Below, piece after piece: positions 42,961 to 53,494 of a stretch of 64,000 nt of DNA (the first letter of the stretch is position 1; each line of letters opens with the position of its first letter). Origin of the DNA: Bradyrhizobium sp. 195 (GTDB taxonomy: Bacteria > Pseudomonadota > Alphaproteobacteria > Rhizobiales > Xanthobacteraceae); contig NZ_CP082161.1 of assembly GCF_023101665.1 (NCBI RefSeq), positions 5,766,001 through 5,830,000 on the forward strand, read 5' to 3'. The notes under the pieces were generated by a model. It was not told the DNA's origin, ran no database searches, and saw only the letters and a program-made list of their open reading frames with translations. The translations under genes and the position numbers were made by a program.

Positions 42961-43701
42961 TCACTGACTATCGATCAGGTGCATGTCGCCCAGTGTCACG
43001 GGCAGACTGCGCGTGATCAGGTCCGCGATCGCCGCGCGCAACCGTTCACTTGCAGCTGGGCCGTCAAACGTGTCGTCGACCTGGCCGCTGGGGCCCGCGA
43101 TACTCACGGTCCCGGTGTTGTCGAGCGGCGCGGCCGCCCTCTTCTCGATCACGTCGAACGACTTGCCCTCGATGACGCGCACCTCGTACAGCGCGTGGAT
43201 CAAGCCGTAATTTGCGAGCAGCGTCCGGTATTCGGCGAAGCCGACTCCCTCGACGCTGCGTCCATTTCCGAGTTTCGATCTTGCCCGGGTGATGACGATA
43301 TAGGCGTCCAGCCCCTGCGGGGTGATGTCGCTGCGAACCAGCTCCTTGAACGGATCGCTCCGCAGCAGATTGACGGGCGCAACCGCCGAGTCCCTGATCG
43401 CAGCGAACGCTGCGCGCCTGTAGGTCACCGGCTGCACACGAAAACGTCCGCCGAGTAGCCTCGTCGTCTGTTGCACGATTAGCTCGTCCAGTCCCCATGC
43501 GCTGATCGAGACGCTTTGCGCGCTGTTGCCAAGGCCGGTCAGGCCGGCCTGTGTCAGGCTCATCTCCTCGCCGATGGCCGAGACGACGCCGATGGTCTTG
43601 ATCGCCTGGAGACGGCTCGCGCGCGTCTCGAAGGCCGCGGCGGCGCCGAGAGCGACGCAAGTGGCCGCGAGGCCAATCCATAGAAAAGCAGTGCGGCGCA
43701 T
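42961..43701 (-). CDS. Exported protein of unknown function, MipA-linked
   Basis: 246 aa with an N-terminal hydrophobic signal or anchor (AFLWIGLAATCVALGAAAAFETRA). The rest is soluble, with SIGEEMS-like and RFRVQPVTYRRAAFAAI segments. I do not recognise the family. It starts 6 bp after the MipA/OmpV gene and is surely co-transcribed with it, so a shared envelope role is likely. Confidence 0.8.
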   Translation of the reverse strand: MRRTAFLWIGLAATCVALGAAAAFETRASRLQAIKTIGVVSAIGEEMSLTQAGLTGLGNSAQSVSISAWGLDELIVQQTTRLLGGRFRVQPVTYRRAAFAAIRDSAVAPVNLLRSDPFKELVRSDITPQGLDAYIVITRARSKLGNGRSVEGVGFAEYRTLLANYGLIHALYEVRVIEGKSFDVIEKRAAAPLDNTGTVSIAGPSGQVDDTFDGPAASERLRAAIADLITRSLPVTLGDMHLIDSQ

Positions 43702-43707
43702 GGCGAG

Positions 43708-44595
43708 CTATCGAATCCTGAAGTCGAACGAATAGGACGCGCCGAGGCCGACCGTGGTCTGGTTCGACGATCCCCGCAGCTTCACCAGCGGGCTGTCCGC
43801 GGCGTCGCCGAGCAGCTTCTCGTATTCGACATAGGCGTGGACCTCCCACTGCGGATTGATGCGGTAGGAGATCTGGCTGCCGAAGCCGACCGAGTGCGCG
43901 CCGCCTTTGGCATCGTACCTCGGCAACCCCGACGCCAGCGCCTGCGCGGTGTCGACGCCGAAATACGGGGCGGTCGCCTTGGTGCTCTTCCAGGTGAAGC
44001 GTGGACCGGCCGAGATCGTGAGCCTTTGAATCAGCGGCACGATGACGTCGGCGGAGATGTCGGCGACTGTGCCGGTATGGCCGCCGATGCCCTGGCGCAG
44101 TTCGCTGCGCAGGCGGAGCCAGTCGACCGGATAATATTCGACGAAGCCGCCAACCTCGTATGCGGCCTTGACGTCGCCAAGCCCGGTCAACTCGGCATAT
44201 TTGCTGCTCTTGCGCGAAGAAACGTATTTGAAGGCAGGCCCGGCGCGAAAATTGCCGACGTCCAGCAACGCGATGCTGGCGCTGTCGCGCGGCCCGCGAA
44301 ACTGGTCGACCGATCCGGCACGACGAATGGCGAAGATCGGAATGGGGAGGAATTTTCCATCCTTCGATCCGACGAAATCGGGCATGTATTGTCCGCCGAT
44401 GCCGACCATGACCGTCCAGTTTCCGGAGGGCGAAGGCAGCATCGGCAAATCGAACGGCGGCGCCGGCAGCGTGACCGCGGTCTGCGCCGAAGCCGACTGA
44501 GGGATCGTCACGACCGCGCCGAGTGCGGCAAGGAGGGCGGTCGTACGCCGCGCATTCACCGAGAGGCGGAAAGCGGCTTCGTCAAAATGCTTCAT
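43708..44595 (-). CDS. MipA/OmpV-family outer-membrane protein
   Basis: 295 aa from the ATG at 44595; a longer frame to 44760 has no signal peptide and lacks homology. Signal peptide about 1-36 (ALLAALGAVVTIPQSASAQ). The mature part is a beta-barrel pattern: WTVMVGIGGQYMPDFVGSKDGKFLPIPIFAIRR is the MipA/OmpV start, and the chain ends GLGASYSFDFRIR with a terminal aromatic-rich strand. Family members scaffold murein enzymes or respond to antimicrobial peptides and osmotic stress. It is divergent from an OmpR-type two-component system, its probable regulator. Confidence 0.88.
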   Translation of the reverse strand: MKHFDEAAFRLSVNARRTTALLAALGAVVTIPQSASAQTAVTLPAPPFDLPMLPSPSGNWTVMVGIGGQYMPDFVGSKDGKFLPIPIFAIRRAGSVDQFRGPRDSASIALLDVGNFRAGPAFKYVSSRKSSKYAELTGLGDVKAAYEVGGFVEYYPVDWLRLRSELRQGIGGHTGTVADISADVIVPLIQRLTISAGPRFTWKSTKATAPYFGVDTAQALASGLPRYDAKGGAHSVGFGSQISYRINPQWEVHAYVEYEKLLGDAADSPLVKLRGSSNQTTVGLGASYSFDFRIR

Positions 44596-44668
44596 TACGG
44601 GGCCCCGGACCGGCCTTGCTGGCCTGGTCGACTGATGTGGTTCGGAGCTCAGCATGTGGGCCGGCAAA

Positions 44669-44684
44669 ATTGCCCCAAGATTGC
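44669..44684. promoter_or_regulatory. ATTGC direct repeat, 11-bp spacing, mipA-proximal
   Basis: ATTGCCCCAAG followed at once by ATTGCAAGG: two ATTGC half-sites 11 bp apart, 74 bp before the mipA start. OmpR-family regulators bind such head-to-tail pairs one helical turn apart. A second pair with identical spacing lies at 44748-44763. Confidence 0.5.
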
Positions 44685-44747
44685 AAGGCGAGAGCCGCTG
44701 TCCCAATCCGTTTCCGGCGTGCGCTGCGCACGGGCCGCCGAACCAAC

Positions 44748-44763
44748 ATTGCCCGAACATTGC
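44748..44763. promoter_or_regulatory. ATTGC direct repeat, 11-bp spacing, regulator-proximal
   Basis: ATTGCCCGAAC followed by ATTGCCGGG, again two ATTGC half-sites 11 bp apart, in the divergent mipA/response-regulator region (44596-44944, no gene seen). Here the half-site can be extended to AACATTGCCSG. It is a likely binding site for the adjacent OmpR-type regulator. Confidence 0.55.
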
Positions 44764-44944
44764 CGGGCCGCCCTTACGCGCCCAAACTTTGGCCGGCAGT
44801 GCCGGTCAGCCCGTTCGCGTCTGCCTTTTATTCGCCAAGCTCGCTGCCTTTATGGGAACCCTGCGCACGAGCCGAAACGCCAGACTTCGGCCAGGGAGCG
44901 TCACGCTCGGGGTTTGTTACCCAGCAGAGTCAAGGACGACCCGC

Positions 44945-45625
44945 GTGCGTTCCCTCGTGATCGAAGACGAACCGCAGATCGGCGCTTATGTCAGCCGCCT
45001 GCTCGGGCAATTGCACGGGATCGTCGACCTCGTCGGCTCGATTGCCGATGCCCGCCAGGCCCTGGACAACTTCAAATACGACCTTGCGATCGTCGACCGG
45101 ATGTTGCCCGACGGCGATGCACTCCAGGTGGTCACGGCGCTGAGCCAGTCGCCGGAACGTCCCGCGATCATCATGCTGACGTCCAAGGACGCCAAGGAGG
45201 ATGTCGTCGATGGCCTCAACGGGGGCGCTGACGACTATCTTGGCAAGCCGTTCGAGCCGCAGGAGCTGCTTGCGCGGGTGCGCGCGGTGCTGCGGCGGCC
45301 ACGGCTGCTCGCGCCCTCGGTGCTGTCGCTCGGCAATGTCGAGCTGCATCTCGGCAGCAACGAGGCCGTTGTCGCCGACACCAGGATCCTGTTGCGGCGG
45401 CGTGAAGCACTAATCCTCGGCGCGCTGCTGATGCGGCGCGACCGCGTCATCACCCGCGCCGCCCTGATCGAGGAGATCTACGGCTTCGATGACGAGATCG
45501 AGTCCAACACGCTCGAAGCGCAAGTCTCACGCCTGCGCAAGAAACTGGCCGAGCTCGGCGGCGACGTCGAAATCCGCAGCATGCGGGGCATCGGTTACAT
45601 CCTGCGGCTGGCAAGTCCGCGATGA
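44945..45625 (+). CDS. OmpR-family response regulator
   Basis: 226 aa from a GTG at 44945 preceded by AAGGA. The receiver domain (1-115) starts MRSLVIEDEPQIGAYV, has the phosphorylated aspartate in LAIVDRMLPDGDAL and the conserved lysine in DDYLGKPFEPQEL. The C-terminal winged helix (130-222) includes LLRRREALILGALLM, EIESNTLEAQVSRLRKKL and RSMRGIGYIL. It overlaps the kinase gene by ATGA. Paired ATTGC sites upstream suggest autoregulation and control of mipA. Confidence 0.95.
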   Translation: MRSLVIEDEPQIGAYVSRLLGQLHGIVDLVGSIADARQALDNFKYDLAIVDRMLPDGDALQVVTALSQSPERPAIIMLTSKDAKEDVVDGLNGGADDYLGKPFEPQELLARVRAVLRRPRLLAPSVLSLGNVELHLGSNEAVVADTRILLRRREALILGALLMRRDRVITRAALIEEIYGFDDEIESNTLEAQVSRLRKKLAELGGDVEIRSMRGIGYILRLASPR

Positions 45626-46986
45626 AGTCGATCGCCCGGACGTTTGCGCTCTCGCTCGGCATCGCCGCGACGACGATCTTCCTGATCATGGTCGGCATCT
45701 TCGTCTGGCGCTACCCGATGGAAGAACGCGAGTTCAGGGCCTGCCGGGTCGTGGCGGCCGTTCTCGATCGTGCCACTCTGATCGATAGGCAGAACCTGAC
45801 GGTACGTCCGACTCCCGCCCTCGAGGAATTGAAGGCGGACAGCCCGAACCTCTGGTACGTCGTGTCCGCCGGCGATGTCGTCAGCGAATACGGCAGCGAG
45901 CGCCGGCCAGCCCTTCCTTTCGCCTTTCCCTATCGTGGGCCCGTCGGCCTGTCCGTCTTCAGCACACCCGACCAGAGCAGCACGTTCTGTCTCGCCGTTG
46001 CGCAACGGGGCTCTTTGCGGCTCACGATGATGGTCGGCGAGCCTCAGGTTCGCTTCGGCCGAATTGCGAGGAGCTTCCTCGTCCGCAGCTTCTTCTCGAT
46101 TTTCCTGGTGGCCGTGGCCTTTGCCGCGACCGTCGCAATCGGTTCGGCGCTTGCTGCGCGTTTCGTCTCGCGCGGGATCGAGCGGGTGGCGCGACGCGCC
46201 CTCGCGATCGATCCGTCGGCGCCGCAAGGCTTGATCTCCTTGTCCGAGGTTCCCTCGGAGCTGAAGCCGCTGGTCGAGGCGTTGAACCGCGCCTTCGGCG
46301 AGATCGACGCCTACATCAGGATGCAACGCCGCTTTCTCGGCAACGCCGCCCATCAACTCCGCACGCCGCTCACGCTGCTGCGTGCGAAGATCGAGGACGT
46401 GCCCGAGCCGGCACTGAAAGCCGAATTGGTGCGCGACATCAGGCGCCTGACGTCGCTGGTCTCCGCCATGCTCGACCTGGCCCGGCTGCAAAATCATGCG
46501 ATCGAGAAGCGGCCGATCGATCTCGCCCAAATCACGCTCGACGTGCTGGCCGATTTCGGTCCCTCGGCACTGGACGCCGGCATCGAACTCGCGCTGGAGC
46601 AGGACGAAAAAGGTCCGCTCCCGGTGCAAGGCGTGGACGCCGCGATTCGCAGTGCGCTCGCCAATCTCGTCGGCAACGCGCTCATCCACGCCCATGGCGC
46701 GCAACGCATCGTTGCCACGCTCAGCCGAGATGGCATCTCCATTCACGACGACGGCGCGGGCCTGCCCGATGGCGCCGAACACGGCCTGACGGAGCCGTTT
46801 CAGACCGGCAACGCCGCCGGCGATGGCGCAGGCCTCGGCCTGTCGATCGTCCGCGAGATCATGGCTGCCCATGGCGGCGAGCTGATCATCTCTTCCGCGC
46901 CCGGCCGCGGCACGACCATGAGCCTGCGCTTTCCCCAAGGCGCCGCGCCGGTCAAAGCCCCGCAGCTCGATTTGCAGGTGCACTAG
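45622..46986 (+). CDS. Sensor histidine kinase
   Basis: 454 aa, inner membrane. TM1 is at about 8-29 and TM2 at about 160-185, with a periplasmic sensor between. A HAMP-like linker follows (SRGIERVARRALAIDP). The H-box is LGNAAHQLRTPLTLL, the N-box LVGNALIHAH, and G-boxes are IHDDGAGLP and GDGAGLGLSIV. Translationally coupled to the response regulator. The QLRTPL form is of the EnvZ/QseC type. The stimulus is unknown; cationic peptide or envelope stress is possible given the MipA neighbour. Confidence 0.94.
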   Translation: MKSIARTFALSLGIAATTIFLIMVGIFVWRYPMEEREFRACRVVAAVLDRATLIDRQNLTVRPTPALEELKADSPNLWYVVSAGDVVSEYGSERRPALPFAFPYRGPVGLSVFSTPDQSSTFCLAVAQRGSLRLTMMVGEPQVRFGRIARSFLVRSFFSIFLVAVAFAATVAIGSALAARFVSRGIERVARRALAIDPSAPQGLISLSEVPSELKPLVEALNRAFGEIDAYIRMQRRFLGNAAHQLRTPLTLLRAKIEDVPEPALKAELVRDIRRLTSLVSAMLDLARLQNHAIEKRPIDLAQITLDVLADFGPSALDAGIELALEQDEKGPLPVQGVDAAIRSALANLVGNALIHAHGAQRIVATLSRDGISIHDDGAGLPDGAEHGLTEPFQTGNAAGDGAGLGLSIVREIMAAHGGELIISSAPGRGTTMSLRFPQGAAPVKAPQLDLQVH

Positions 46987-47102
46987 GCGAGACGCTACGG
47001 CCCTCCCGCGAAACCGTCCGGAAACATTGACGCTCAATGCTTCTTCATCGTTTCGTCCTTTCGCAACAAGCAACCAATATGTGCGCCGTAGGCAATGGGA
47101 AT

Positions 47103-47120
47103 GTTCGCACACGAGCGAAC
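47103..47120. promoter_or_regulatory. Palindrome before the small secreted protein gene
   Basis: GTTCGC-N6-GCGAAC, a perfect 6-bp-arm inverted repeat, about 59 bp before the ATG at 47179. It is operator-like in size and position. The regulator is unknown. Confidence 0.4.
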
Positions 47121-47178
47121 CTGTTCCGGCAACGTCGCGACCAAACCTCCGATTGACATCTTCAACGGAGATTTTCCA

Positions 47179-47448
47179 ATGCGTGTTCTCACAATGATTG
47201 CCGTCGCCGGCGCCGTGATTGCGAGCTCGGCCGGCGCCTTCGCCAGTGAACTCCCCTCTTACGAAGTGAAGTCCTTGCCGATCTCGGCGACGCAAGTGCA
47301 GGTGCTCGGCGGTGCCGGCGTCGAGGAACAGTCGGCCGCGCCCGCGATGATCGTCGCCGGCATGCCCGCCTCGCCCGCGCAGGTCACAGTGCTGTCGCAG
47401 CGCGTCAAGCGGCTCGCAAGCGCCGGCGCGACGAGCGAGCAGCGCTGA
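47179..47448 (+). CDS. Small secreted protein of unknown function
   Basis: 89 aa from the ATG at 47179 with GGAG 8 bp upstream. The signal peptide is clear (MRVLTMIAVAGAVIASSAGAFASE, cleavage after AFA). The mature 66-residue chain (LPSYEVKSLPISATQVQVLGGAGVEEQ...) matches no family I know. The two halves both contain a TQVQVL/AQVTVL motif, hinting at an internal repeat. It lies between the two-component system and a TonB receptor. Confidence 0.75.
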   Translation: MRVLTMIAVAGAVIASSAGAFASELPSYEVKSLPISATQVQVLGGAGVEEQSAAPAMIVAGMPASPAQVTVLSQRVKRLASAGATSEQR

Positions 47449-47639
47449 TCGCCAGCGCGCAAGGCGCACCACGTCATCTTGTCATTCGCGCATTCGCGCG
47501 CCGGCATCAACCGGCGCGCGCTCGGTTTATAGCAATACTAATTCCAAATCTGATGATTGAGGGATCATTGCGTCCTTCTGCACTTCAAGCCCGGGAATGC
47601 ACTTGTTAGTCGTGCCCGTCAGGAATGATGGGGTCGCGA

Positions 47640-49892
47640 ATGACAACATGGGTGAAGACGGCAACGAGATTGATTGGCGGCGCGCTGCCGCTATTGGCTG
47701 GCCTGATCGACGCGGCGCCGGCCGAGGCGCAATCATCGTCGCAGGAATTGCCCGCCGTCGTCGTCGAACGGCCGTCGTCGCGACCAAAGGCGGGAACACG
47801 TCCGCTCCGCTCGCGGCAGGCCGGGCAGACAACGAACCGACGCCGTCAGCACGCACAGTCGAACGCCAATTCGCCGGCGGCGGGTGGTGGTGCTGCTGCT
47901 GAGACCGCGACAGGCCCGGTGCAGGGCTACGTGGCAAGTCGCAGCGGCACCGGCACCAAGACCGACACGCCGCTCCGCGAGACGCCGCAGTCAATCAGCG
48001 TGGTGACCGCGGACCGGGTCATCGACCAGGGCGCGACCACCGTGCAGGAAGCGTTGCGCTACGTACCAGGCGTGTTCGCCGACGCCTACGGCGCGGACTC
48101 GCGCGGCGACTATCCGCGCATCCGTGGGCAGGACCCGAACATCTATCTCGACGGCACGCGGATGGTGAACACCTGGAATTTCAATGAATGGCGGCCGGAG
48201 CCTTATACGCTGGAGCGCATCGAGGTTCTGCGCGGCCCCTCTTCCGTGCTCTACGGCGACACCTCGACGGCAGGCTTGCTGAACCTGATTTCAAAGCGGC
48301 CACGGGCGGAATCCGCCAGCGAGATCGGCGTGCAATATGGCAGCTTCAACCGCAAGCAGGTGCAGCTCGACTCCACGGGCAAGCTGACCAAGGACGGCGA
48401 GTGGCTCTATCGCTTCATCGGCGTATTCCGCGACAGCAACATGCAGACGGATTACGTCAAGGACGATCGCATCGTGCTCGCACCGTCGCTGACCTGGCGT
48501 CCGACCAACGATACCAGCTGGACCGTGCTCGGCACCTACCAAAAGGACACGACCGGCTCCTCCACCGCGTTTCTGCCGCATGAAGGCACGCTGTTTGCCG
48601 GCCCCAACGGCTTCATTCCGATCAACCGCTTCGCCAGCGAGCCGGGCTGGGACCGCTATCGGACCGAGACGGGCGCCGTCTCAAGCCTGTTCGAGCATCG
48701 CTTCAACGACGCCCTGACCGTCAGGCAGAACATGCGTTATGTGCACGTCGAGGGCATCTATCACAGCCTCTATCCGGACGTGTACTCCAAGCCGGACAAT
48801 CCGTTTCTGGATCTCGAACGGCGCACGGTGGCGCGCTACGTCTCGGCGCGCGACAGCGTCAAGGACAACTTCACCTCGGATACCAATGCCGAACTGAAAT
48901 TCGCAACCGGCGCCGTCCAGCACAAGGCGCTGTTCGGGATCGACTACCGCGGCTACAGGGAGCGCGCCTCGTCCGGCGGAGGCTATGATCCGACGCCGTT
49001 CGATCTCTACGCGCCCGTTTACACCGGCGTCACGCCGCCGGACATGTCGGCCGAGCCCGATCTCCGCCAAAGCCAGCTCGGCCTCTACGCCCAGGACCAG
49101 TTGCGGCTCGGCCCCTGGCTCGCGGTGCTCGGCCTGCGCCACGACTACGTCACCAGCGACACCCAGGGCACGCCGGGCGAGCATTACCGGGCGACTACAG
49201 GCCGCGCGGCACTGATGTACGAGTTGCCGTTCGGCGTCACGCCCTACGTCACCTATGCGCAGTCGTTCAACCCGGTGTTCGGTAGCGGTGTCTGCGCCAC
49301 GGGTGTTTGCACGCCACAACGCGGCGAAATGGTGGAGCTCGGCTTCAAGTACAATCCGTCACCCGGCAATGCCATCAACGGCGCGATCTTCGACACCACC
49401 GAGCGGAACAGGCTTGCCAGCGATCCCGATAATCCGCTGCTCTCGATCCAGACCGGCAAGGTCCGCATCCGCGGCGCCGAGCTCGAGGTGCTGGCCCGCA
49501 TCACGCCGGAGCTCGATCTGATCGGCGCTTACACCTACCTCGATGCCCGCGTCGAGAGCGGCGACAACGCCGGCAAGCATGTCGAGACCGTGCCGGACCA
49601 TCAGGCCTCGCTCTGGGCAAAATACCGCCTCGCCCTATTCGGCCTGCCCGGCGTCACGCTCGGCGGCGGGGTACGCTACATCGGCGCCTCCTGGGACGGC
49701 ACCGACACGCTCCGCACGCCAGACTACACCCTGTTCGATGCGATGATCCGTTACGACAACGGCCCCTGGCGACTCCAGGTCAACGCCAGCAATCTCTTCG
49801 ACAAACGCCATCTCACCACCTGCCTGGCGCGCGGCGATTGCTTCCTCGGCGTCGGCCGCACGGTTCTCGGCAGCGTGACGTACAAATTCTAG
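47640..49892 (+). CDS. TonB-dependent siderophore receptor
   Basis: 750 aa from the ATG at 47640; an ATG at 47625 adds five residues. Signal peptide about 1-30 (LIGGALPLLAGLIDAAPAEAQ). A low-complexity stretch (about 31-95) is followed by the plug domain: TPQSISVVTADRVIDQGATTVQEALRYVPGV, RIRGQDPNIYLDGTR and IEVLRGPSSVLYGDTSTAGLLNLISKRP. This is the FhuA/FpvA-type ferric-siderophore receptor pattern. The 22-strand barrel ends VGRTVLGSVTYKF with terminal phenylalanine. No FecI/FecR pair is adjacent. The ligand is unknown; a ferrichrome- or pyoverdine-like xenosiderophore is typical. Confidence 0.93.
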   Translation: MTTWVKTATRLIGGALPLLAGLIDAAPAEAQSSSQELPAVVVERPSSRPKAGTRPLRSRQAGQTTNRRRQHAQSNANSPAAGGGAAAETATGPVQGYVASRSGTGTKTDTPLRETPQSISVVTADRVIDQGATTVQEALRYVPGVFADAYGADSRGDYPRIRGQDPNIYLDGTRMVNTWNFNEWRPEPYTLERIEVLRGPSSVLYGDTSTAGLLNLISKRPRAESASEIGVQYGSFNRKQVQLDSTGKLTKDGEWLYRFIGVFRDSNMQTDYVKDDRIVLAPSLTWRPTNDTSWTVLGTYQKDTTGSSTAFLPHEGTLFAGPNGFIPINRFASEPGWDRYRTETGAVSSLFEHRFNDALTVRQNMRYVHVEGIYHSLYPDVYSKPDNPFLDLERRTVARYVSARDSVKDNFTSDTNAELKFATGAVQHKALFGIDYRGYRERASSGGGYDPTPFDLYAPVYTGVTPPDMSAEPDLRQSQLGLYAQDQLRLGPWLAVLGLRHDYVTSDTQGTPGEHYRATTGRAALMYELPFGVTPYVTYAQSFNPVFGSGVCATGVCTPQRGEMVELGFKYNPSPGNAINGAIFDTTERNRLASDPDNPLLSIQTGKVRIRGAELEVLARITPELDLIGAYTYLDARVESGDNAGKHVETVPDHQASLWAKYRLALFGLPGVTLGGGVRYIGASWDGTDTLRTPDYTLFDAMIRYDNGPWRLQVNASNLFDKRHLTTCLARGDCFLGVGRTVLGSVTYKF

Positions 49893-49901
49893 AGACAATC
49901 T

Positions 49902-50273
49902 CTACGTCATGCTGCCCGGCATGAAGCAGCGCACGCGCGGGTGACCGTCGATATAGTGCTTCCACACCATGGTGCGGCCGATCTTGTTCGGCACGGTGAT
50001 CACCGCGCCGTCGGGCACCACGACCCACTCGTCGTCGATGCGGACGCGGAAGCGGCCGCGATCGGACTCCCAATCGACGTCGGCAATGACGTAGCCGTCG
50101 GCGTCGGTGCAGCACTGTCCGAATTCGCTATGCAGGCTTTCGAACCAGGGTTTTAACGGCGAGTTGGCGTAACGCCCGTCGTCGCGCGCCAGCGCCGATG
50201 TCGCCAAGAGTGCTGTCAGACCCAGTGCTGTCAGGCCCAGCAATGGCGCTACACACAATCCTGCAAGTCGCAT
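49902..50273 (-). CDS. Small exported protein of unknown function
   Basis: 123 aa from the ATG at 50273, preceded by GGAGA. A signal peptide is visible (MRLAGLCVAPLLGLTALGLTALLATSALAR). The mature part has CCTDADGYVIADVDWESDRGRFRVRIDDEWVVVPDGAVI, a pattern common in small alphaproteobacterial periplasmic proteins of unknown role. It is convergent with the TonB receptor, 9 bp apart. Confidence 0.8.
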   Translation of the reverse strand: MRLAGLCVAPLLGLTALGLTALLATSALARDDGRYANSPLKPWFESLHSEFGQCCTDADGYVIADVDWESDRGRFRVRIDDEWVVVPDGAVITVPNKIGRTMVWKHYIDGHPRVRCFMPGSMT

Positions 50274-50567
50274 GTCGTCTCCGCGGGTCGAAATGATCGC
50301 GGCGTGGGACAACGCGCACCGCCCGCCTTCCGCAACTCGGCGAAAGGCTCGGAGGGCTGCGACTCGTTCCCCCAGCAGCTCTGCGGATAGCTATGCAAAT
50401 CCGGCGCCAGCATGCATTCCGGGCAACTACTGGAGCGGGCTCGCGGCGCATTCGTCTTTCGGCGGATATGACCGCCGACGACTTTCCGTCTTCCCCGCCT
50501 GCACGAGGAATGACGACGATGTGTGGAGCACTGCCGGTCAGGCGGCACAGCGCGCGACGAACGCCCC

Positions 50568-51164
50568 TTACTGCTTGGGTGCCGGCGCCATCATCCCGCC
50601 GCCGCCCTTCTTCGTCGCAGGTGCCGGCGGCTTGGTGGCCGCAGCCTGCGCGGGCAGATATTTTGCGACGATGGCGGGATCGACCTGGGCGATGCTGGCG
50701 TCAGGCAGGCGCGTCCAGGCCTCGTCCTTGCCGAGCAGCGAAATTCCGAGATAGCCGCGCAAGGTCAGGGTCTGGCCATCAGGACTGACCTTCATATTGG
50801 CTTTCCAGATCTGGCCGTCGCGCGGATTGAGCACGTTGCCGCCTTCGTACTTCATGCCTTCGCGCTTCATGTTGCGGACGAAGGAGATGCCGAGCACCGG
50901 CGCGTTCTTGCGGTCGTCGGTGCACTTGCTGCAGATCTCGTTCGGATCGTCGCCGGGCCGCGGGAAGGTCTTTGCGATCACGCCTTCGAAGATGCCGTTA
51001 CGGTCGATGAAGAGGAACCAACCGACCGTCTTGCCGTCTTCGACCTTCTGCCAGAGGCCCGCCGCCGTGGGCTCGGCGGTCTGCGCCGCAGACGGCGTCA
51101 CCGTCGCGAGCGACAATGCCAGCGCGAGGAGGGGGAGCCGAAAGCTGGAAAAGAGAGTCCGCAT
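50568..51164 (-). CDS. DUF2147-type exported protein
   Basis: 198 aa from the ATG at 51164 (AAGG 8 bp upstream; an ATG two codons earlier is possible). Signal peptide about 1-26 ([17 protein letters not shown]). Residues 30-140 are DUF2147-like: [51 protein letters not shown], and [32 protein letters not shown]. Members are thought to bind small ligands in the periplasm. The C-terminus is an Ala/Pro/Lys/Gly tail. The preceding 294 bases (50274-50567) contain no gene I can support. Confidence 0.85.
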   Translation of the reverse strand: MRTLFSSFRLPLLALALSLATVTPSAAQTAEPTAAGLWQKVEDGKTVGWFLFIDRNGIFEGVIAKTFPRPGDDPNEICSKCTDDRKNAPVLGISFVRNMKREGMKYEGGNVLNPRDGQIWKANMKVSPDGQTLTLRGYLGISLLGKDEAWTRLPDASIAQVDPAIVAKYLPAQAAATKPPAPATKKGGGGMMAPAPKQ

Positions 51165-51275
51165 TATCATCACCTTGCTGAGCCAATCTCGTTGCCAAGC
51201 CACGACCGGAATGGCCGCAGACTACGGCGATTTCGCGAACGGTTCCAGCACCAGAAACATGGGGGCTCGGCGCCG

Positions 51276-52364
<1,089 letters not shown>

Positions 52365-52482
52365 CTAGCCAACGGGAATGGATCAGGGAAGGCATAAAAG
52401 CAGGAGCGCCCCGCAGCCGCGCCCACTTGCCGGGGCAGCATAACTGGGCTGTAACGAGCAAGGATATGACGGAGATCAATCG

Positions 52483-52950
52483 GTGAACGCACCAAGTCGC
52501 CTCGATACGACGCCGCGCCTGGAGGACTTTCCCTACCGCCTCAGCGACAACGTCCGCTTCGGCGATCTCGATCCCAACCAGCACGTCAACAACGCGGTCT
52601 ACGCCACCTATTTCGAGACCGGCCGCGTCACGCTGATGAAGCTTCCGCAGTACGGCCTGACCCCGCCGGGCCTTGCCTGGATCATGGTGCGGCTCGACAT
52701 GCATTTCCGCGCCGAGCTGCACTGGCCGGGCACGATCGAGCTTGGCCTCGGCGTGGTGAAGTTGGGGCGAACCTCGGTGACCTTCGAGCAGGTCGTGTTC
52801 TCGCAAGCAAAGTGCATCGCCTCGGCGATGTCGGTCGGCGTCATGCTCGACGAGGCAACGCGGCGGCCTGCGCCGCTCAGCGCGGAGATCGTCGAGAAGC
52901 TCAGACCCTGGCACAAGCGCGGCATCGAGGTCGCGCCGCCGAACGTATAG
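52483..52950 (+). CDS. Acyl-CoA thioesterase, hot-dog fold (4-hydroxybenzoyl-CoA type)
   Basis: 155 aa from a GTG at 52483 with GGAG upstream. VRFGDLDPNQHVNNAVYATYFETGRV is the catalytic helix signature of the YbgC/4HBT group, with the aspartate in DLDPNQH. A single-domain cytosolic thioesterase is implied; the acyl-CoA is not known. Flanked by divergent FNR and convergent ferredoxin. Confidence 0.88.
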   Translation: MNAPSRLDTTPRLEDFPYRLSDNVRFGDLDPNQHVNNAVYATYFETGRVTLMKLPQYGLTPPGLAWIMVRLDMHFRAELHWPGTIELGLGVVKLGRTSVTFEQVVFSQAKCIASAMSVGVMLDEATRRPAPLSAEIVEKLRPWHKRGIEVAPPNV

Positions 52951-53010
52951 TTCAATTCAGAAGGGGCGGGCTTGTCAGGACAAAGCCCGTCAGGACGACG
53001 CCTGTAGCGA

Positions 53011-53331
53011 TCAGGCTTGGCGTTCCGGCGTCGTCACGACGAGACCGTCGAGGTCGTCGGAGACCTTGATCTGGCAGGACAGACGCGAATTCGGGCGCAC
53101 GTCGAAACCGAAATCGAGCATGTCCTCCTCCATCGGCGTCGGGCTGCCGACCTTCTCGCGCCAGGCTTCGTCGACATACACATGGCAGGTCGCGCAGGCG
53201 CACGCGCCGCCGCATTCGGCCTCGACGCCGGGAATGCTGTTACGGATCGCGGCTTCCATCACCGTTGCGCCGTTCTCGATTTCCACCGTGCGGGTTTCGC
53301 CCTTGTGGTCGACAAAGTGAATCTTGGCCAT
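53011..53331 (-). CDS. 2Fe-2S ferredoxin, adrenodoxin type
   Basis: 106 aa from the ATG at 53331 ([21 protein letters not shown]). Cluster ligands are C40, C46 and C49 in [12 protein letters not shown] (Cx5Cx2C) and C86 in RLSCQI. The [10 protein letters not shown] segment is typical of FdVI/Isc-like ferredoxins feeding P450s or Fe-S assembly. No isc or P450 gene is nearby; the adjacent FNR-type reductase may reduce it. Confidence 0.94.
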   Translation of the reverse strand: MAKIHFVDHKGETRTVEIENGATVMEAAIRNSIPGVEAECGGACACATCHVYVDEAWREKVGSPTPMEEDMLDFGFDVRPNSRLSCQIKVSDDLDGLVVTTPERQA

Positions 53332-53494
53332 GTGTGCTCGTGCTGCCGCGGTGCTGGAATGAAGGAGGGTCCGGGCTGTCCTATAACGGGTCGATCCGCC
53401 CGGCGCCATAGGGTTTTGATGCGAAGTGAATCCCGCTTTGCGGCAAGAAAATGCGTCAAAACAAGAGACTAGAGCCCGGCTCCGCCGCGTGGCC

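Noticed and set aside
44596..44760. 55-residue N-terminal extension of the MipA/OmpV gene
   Set aside because: It would bury the signal peptide, and the extra residues cover the putative ATTGC operator pair.
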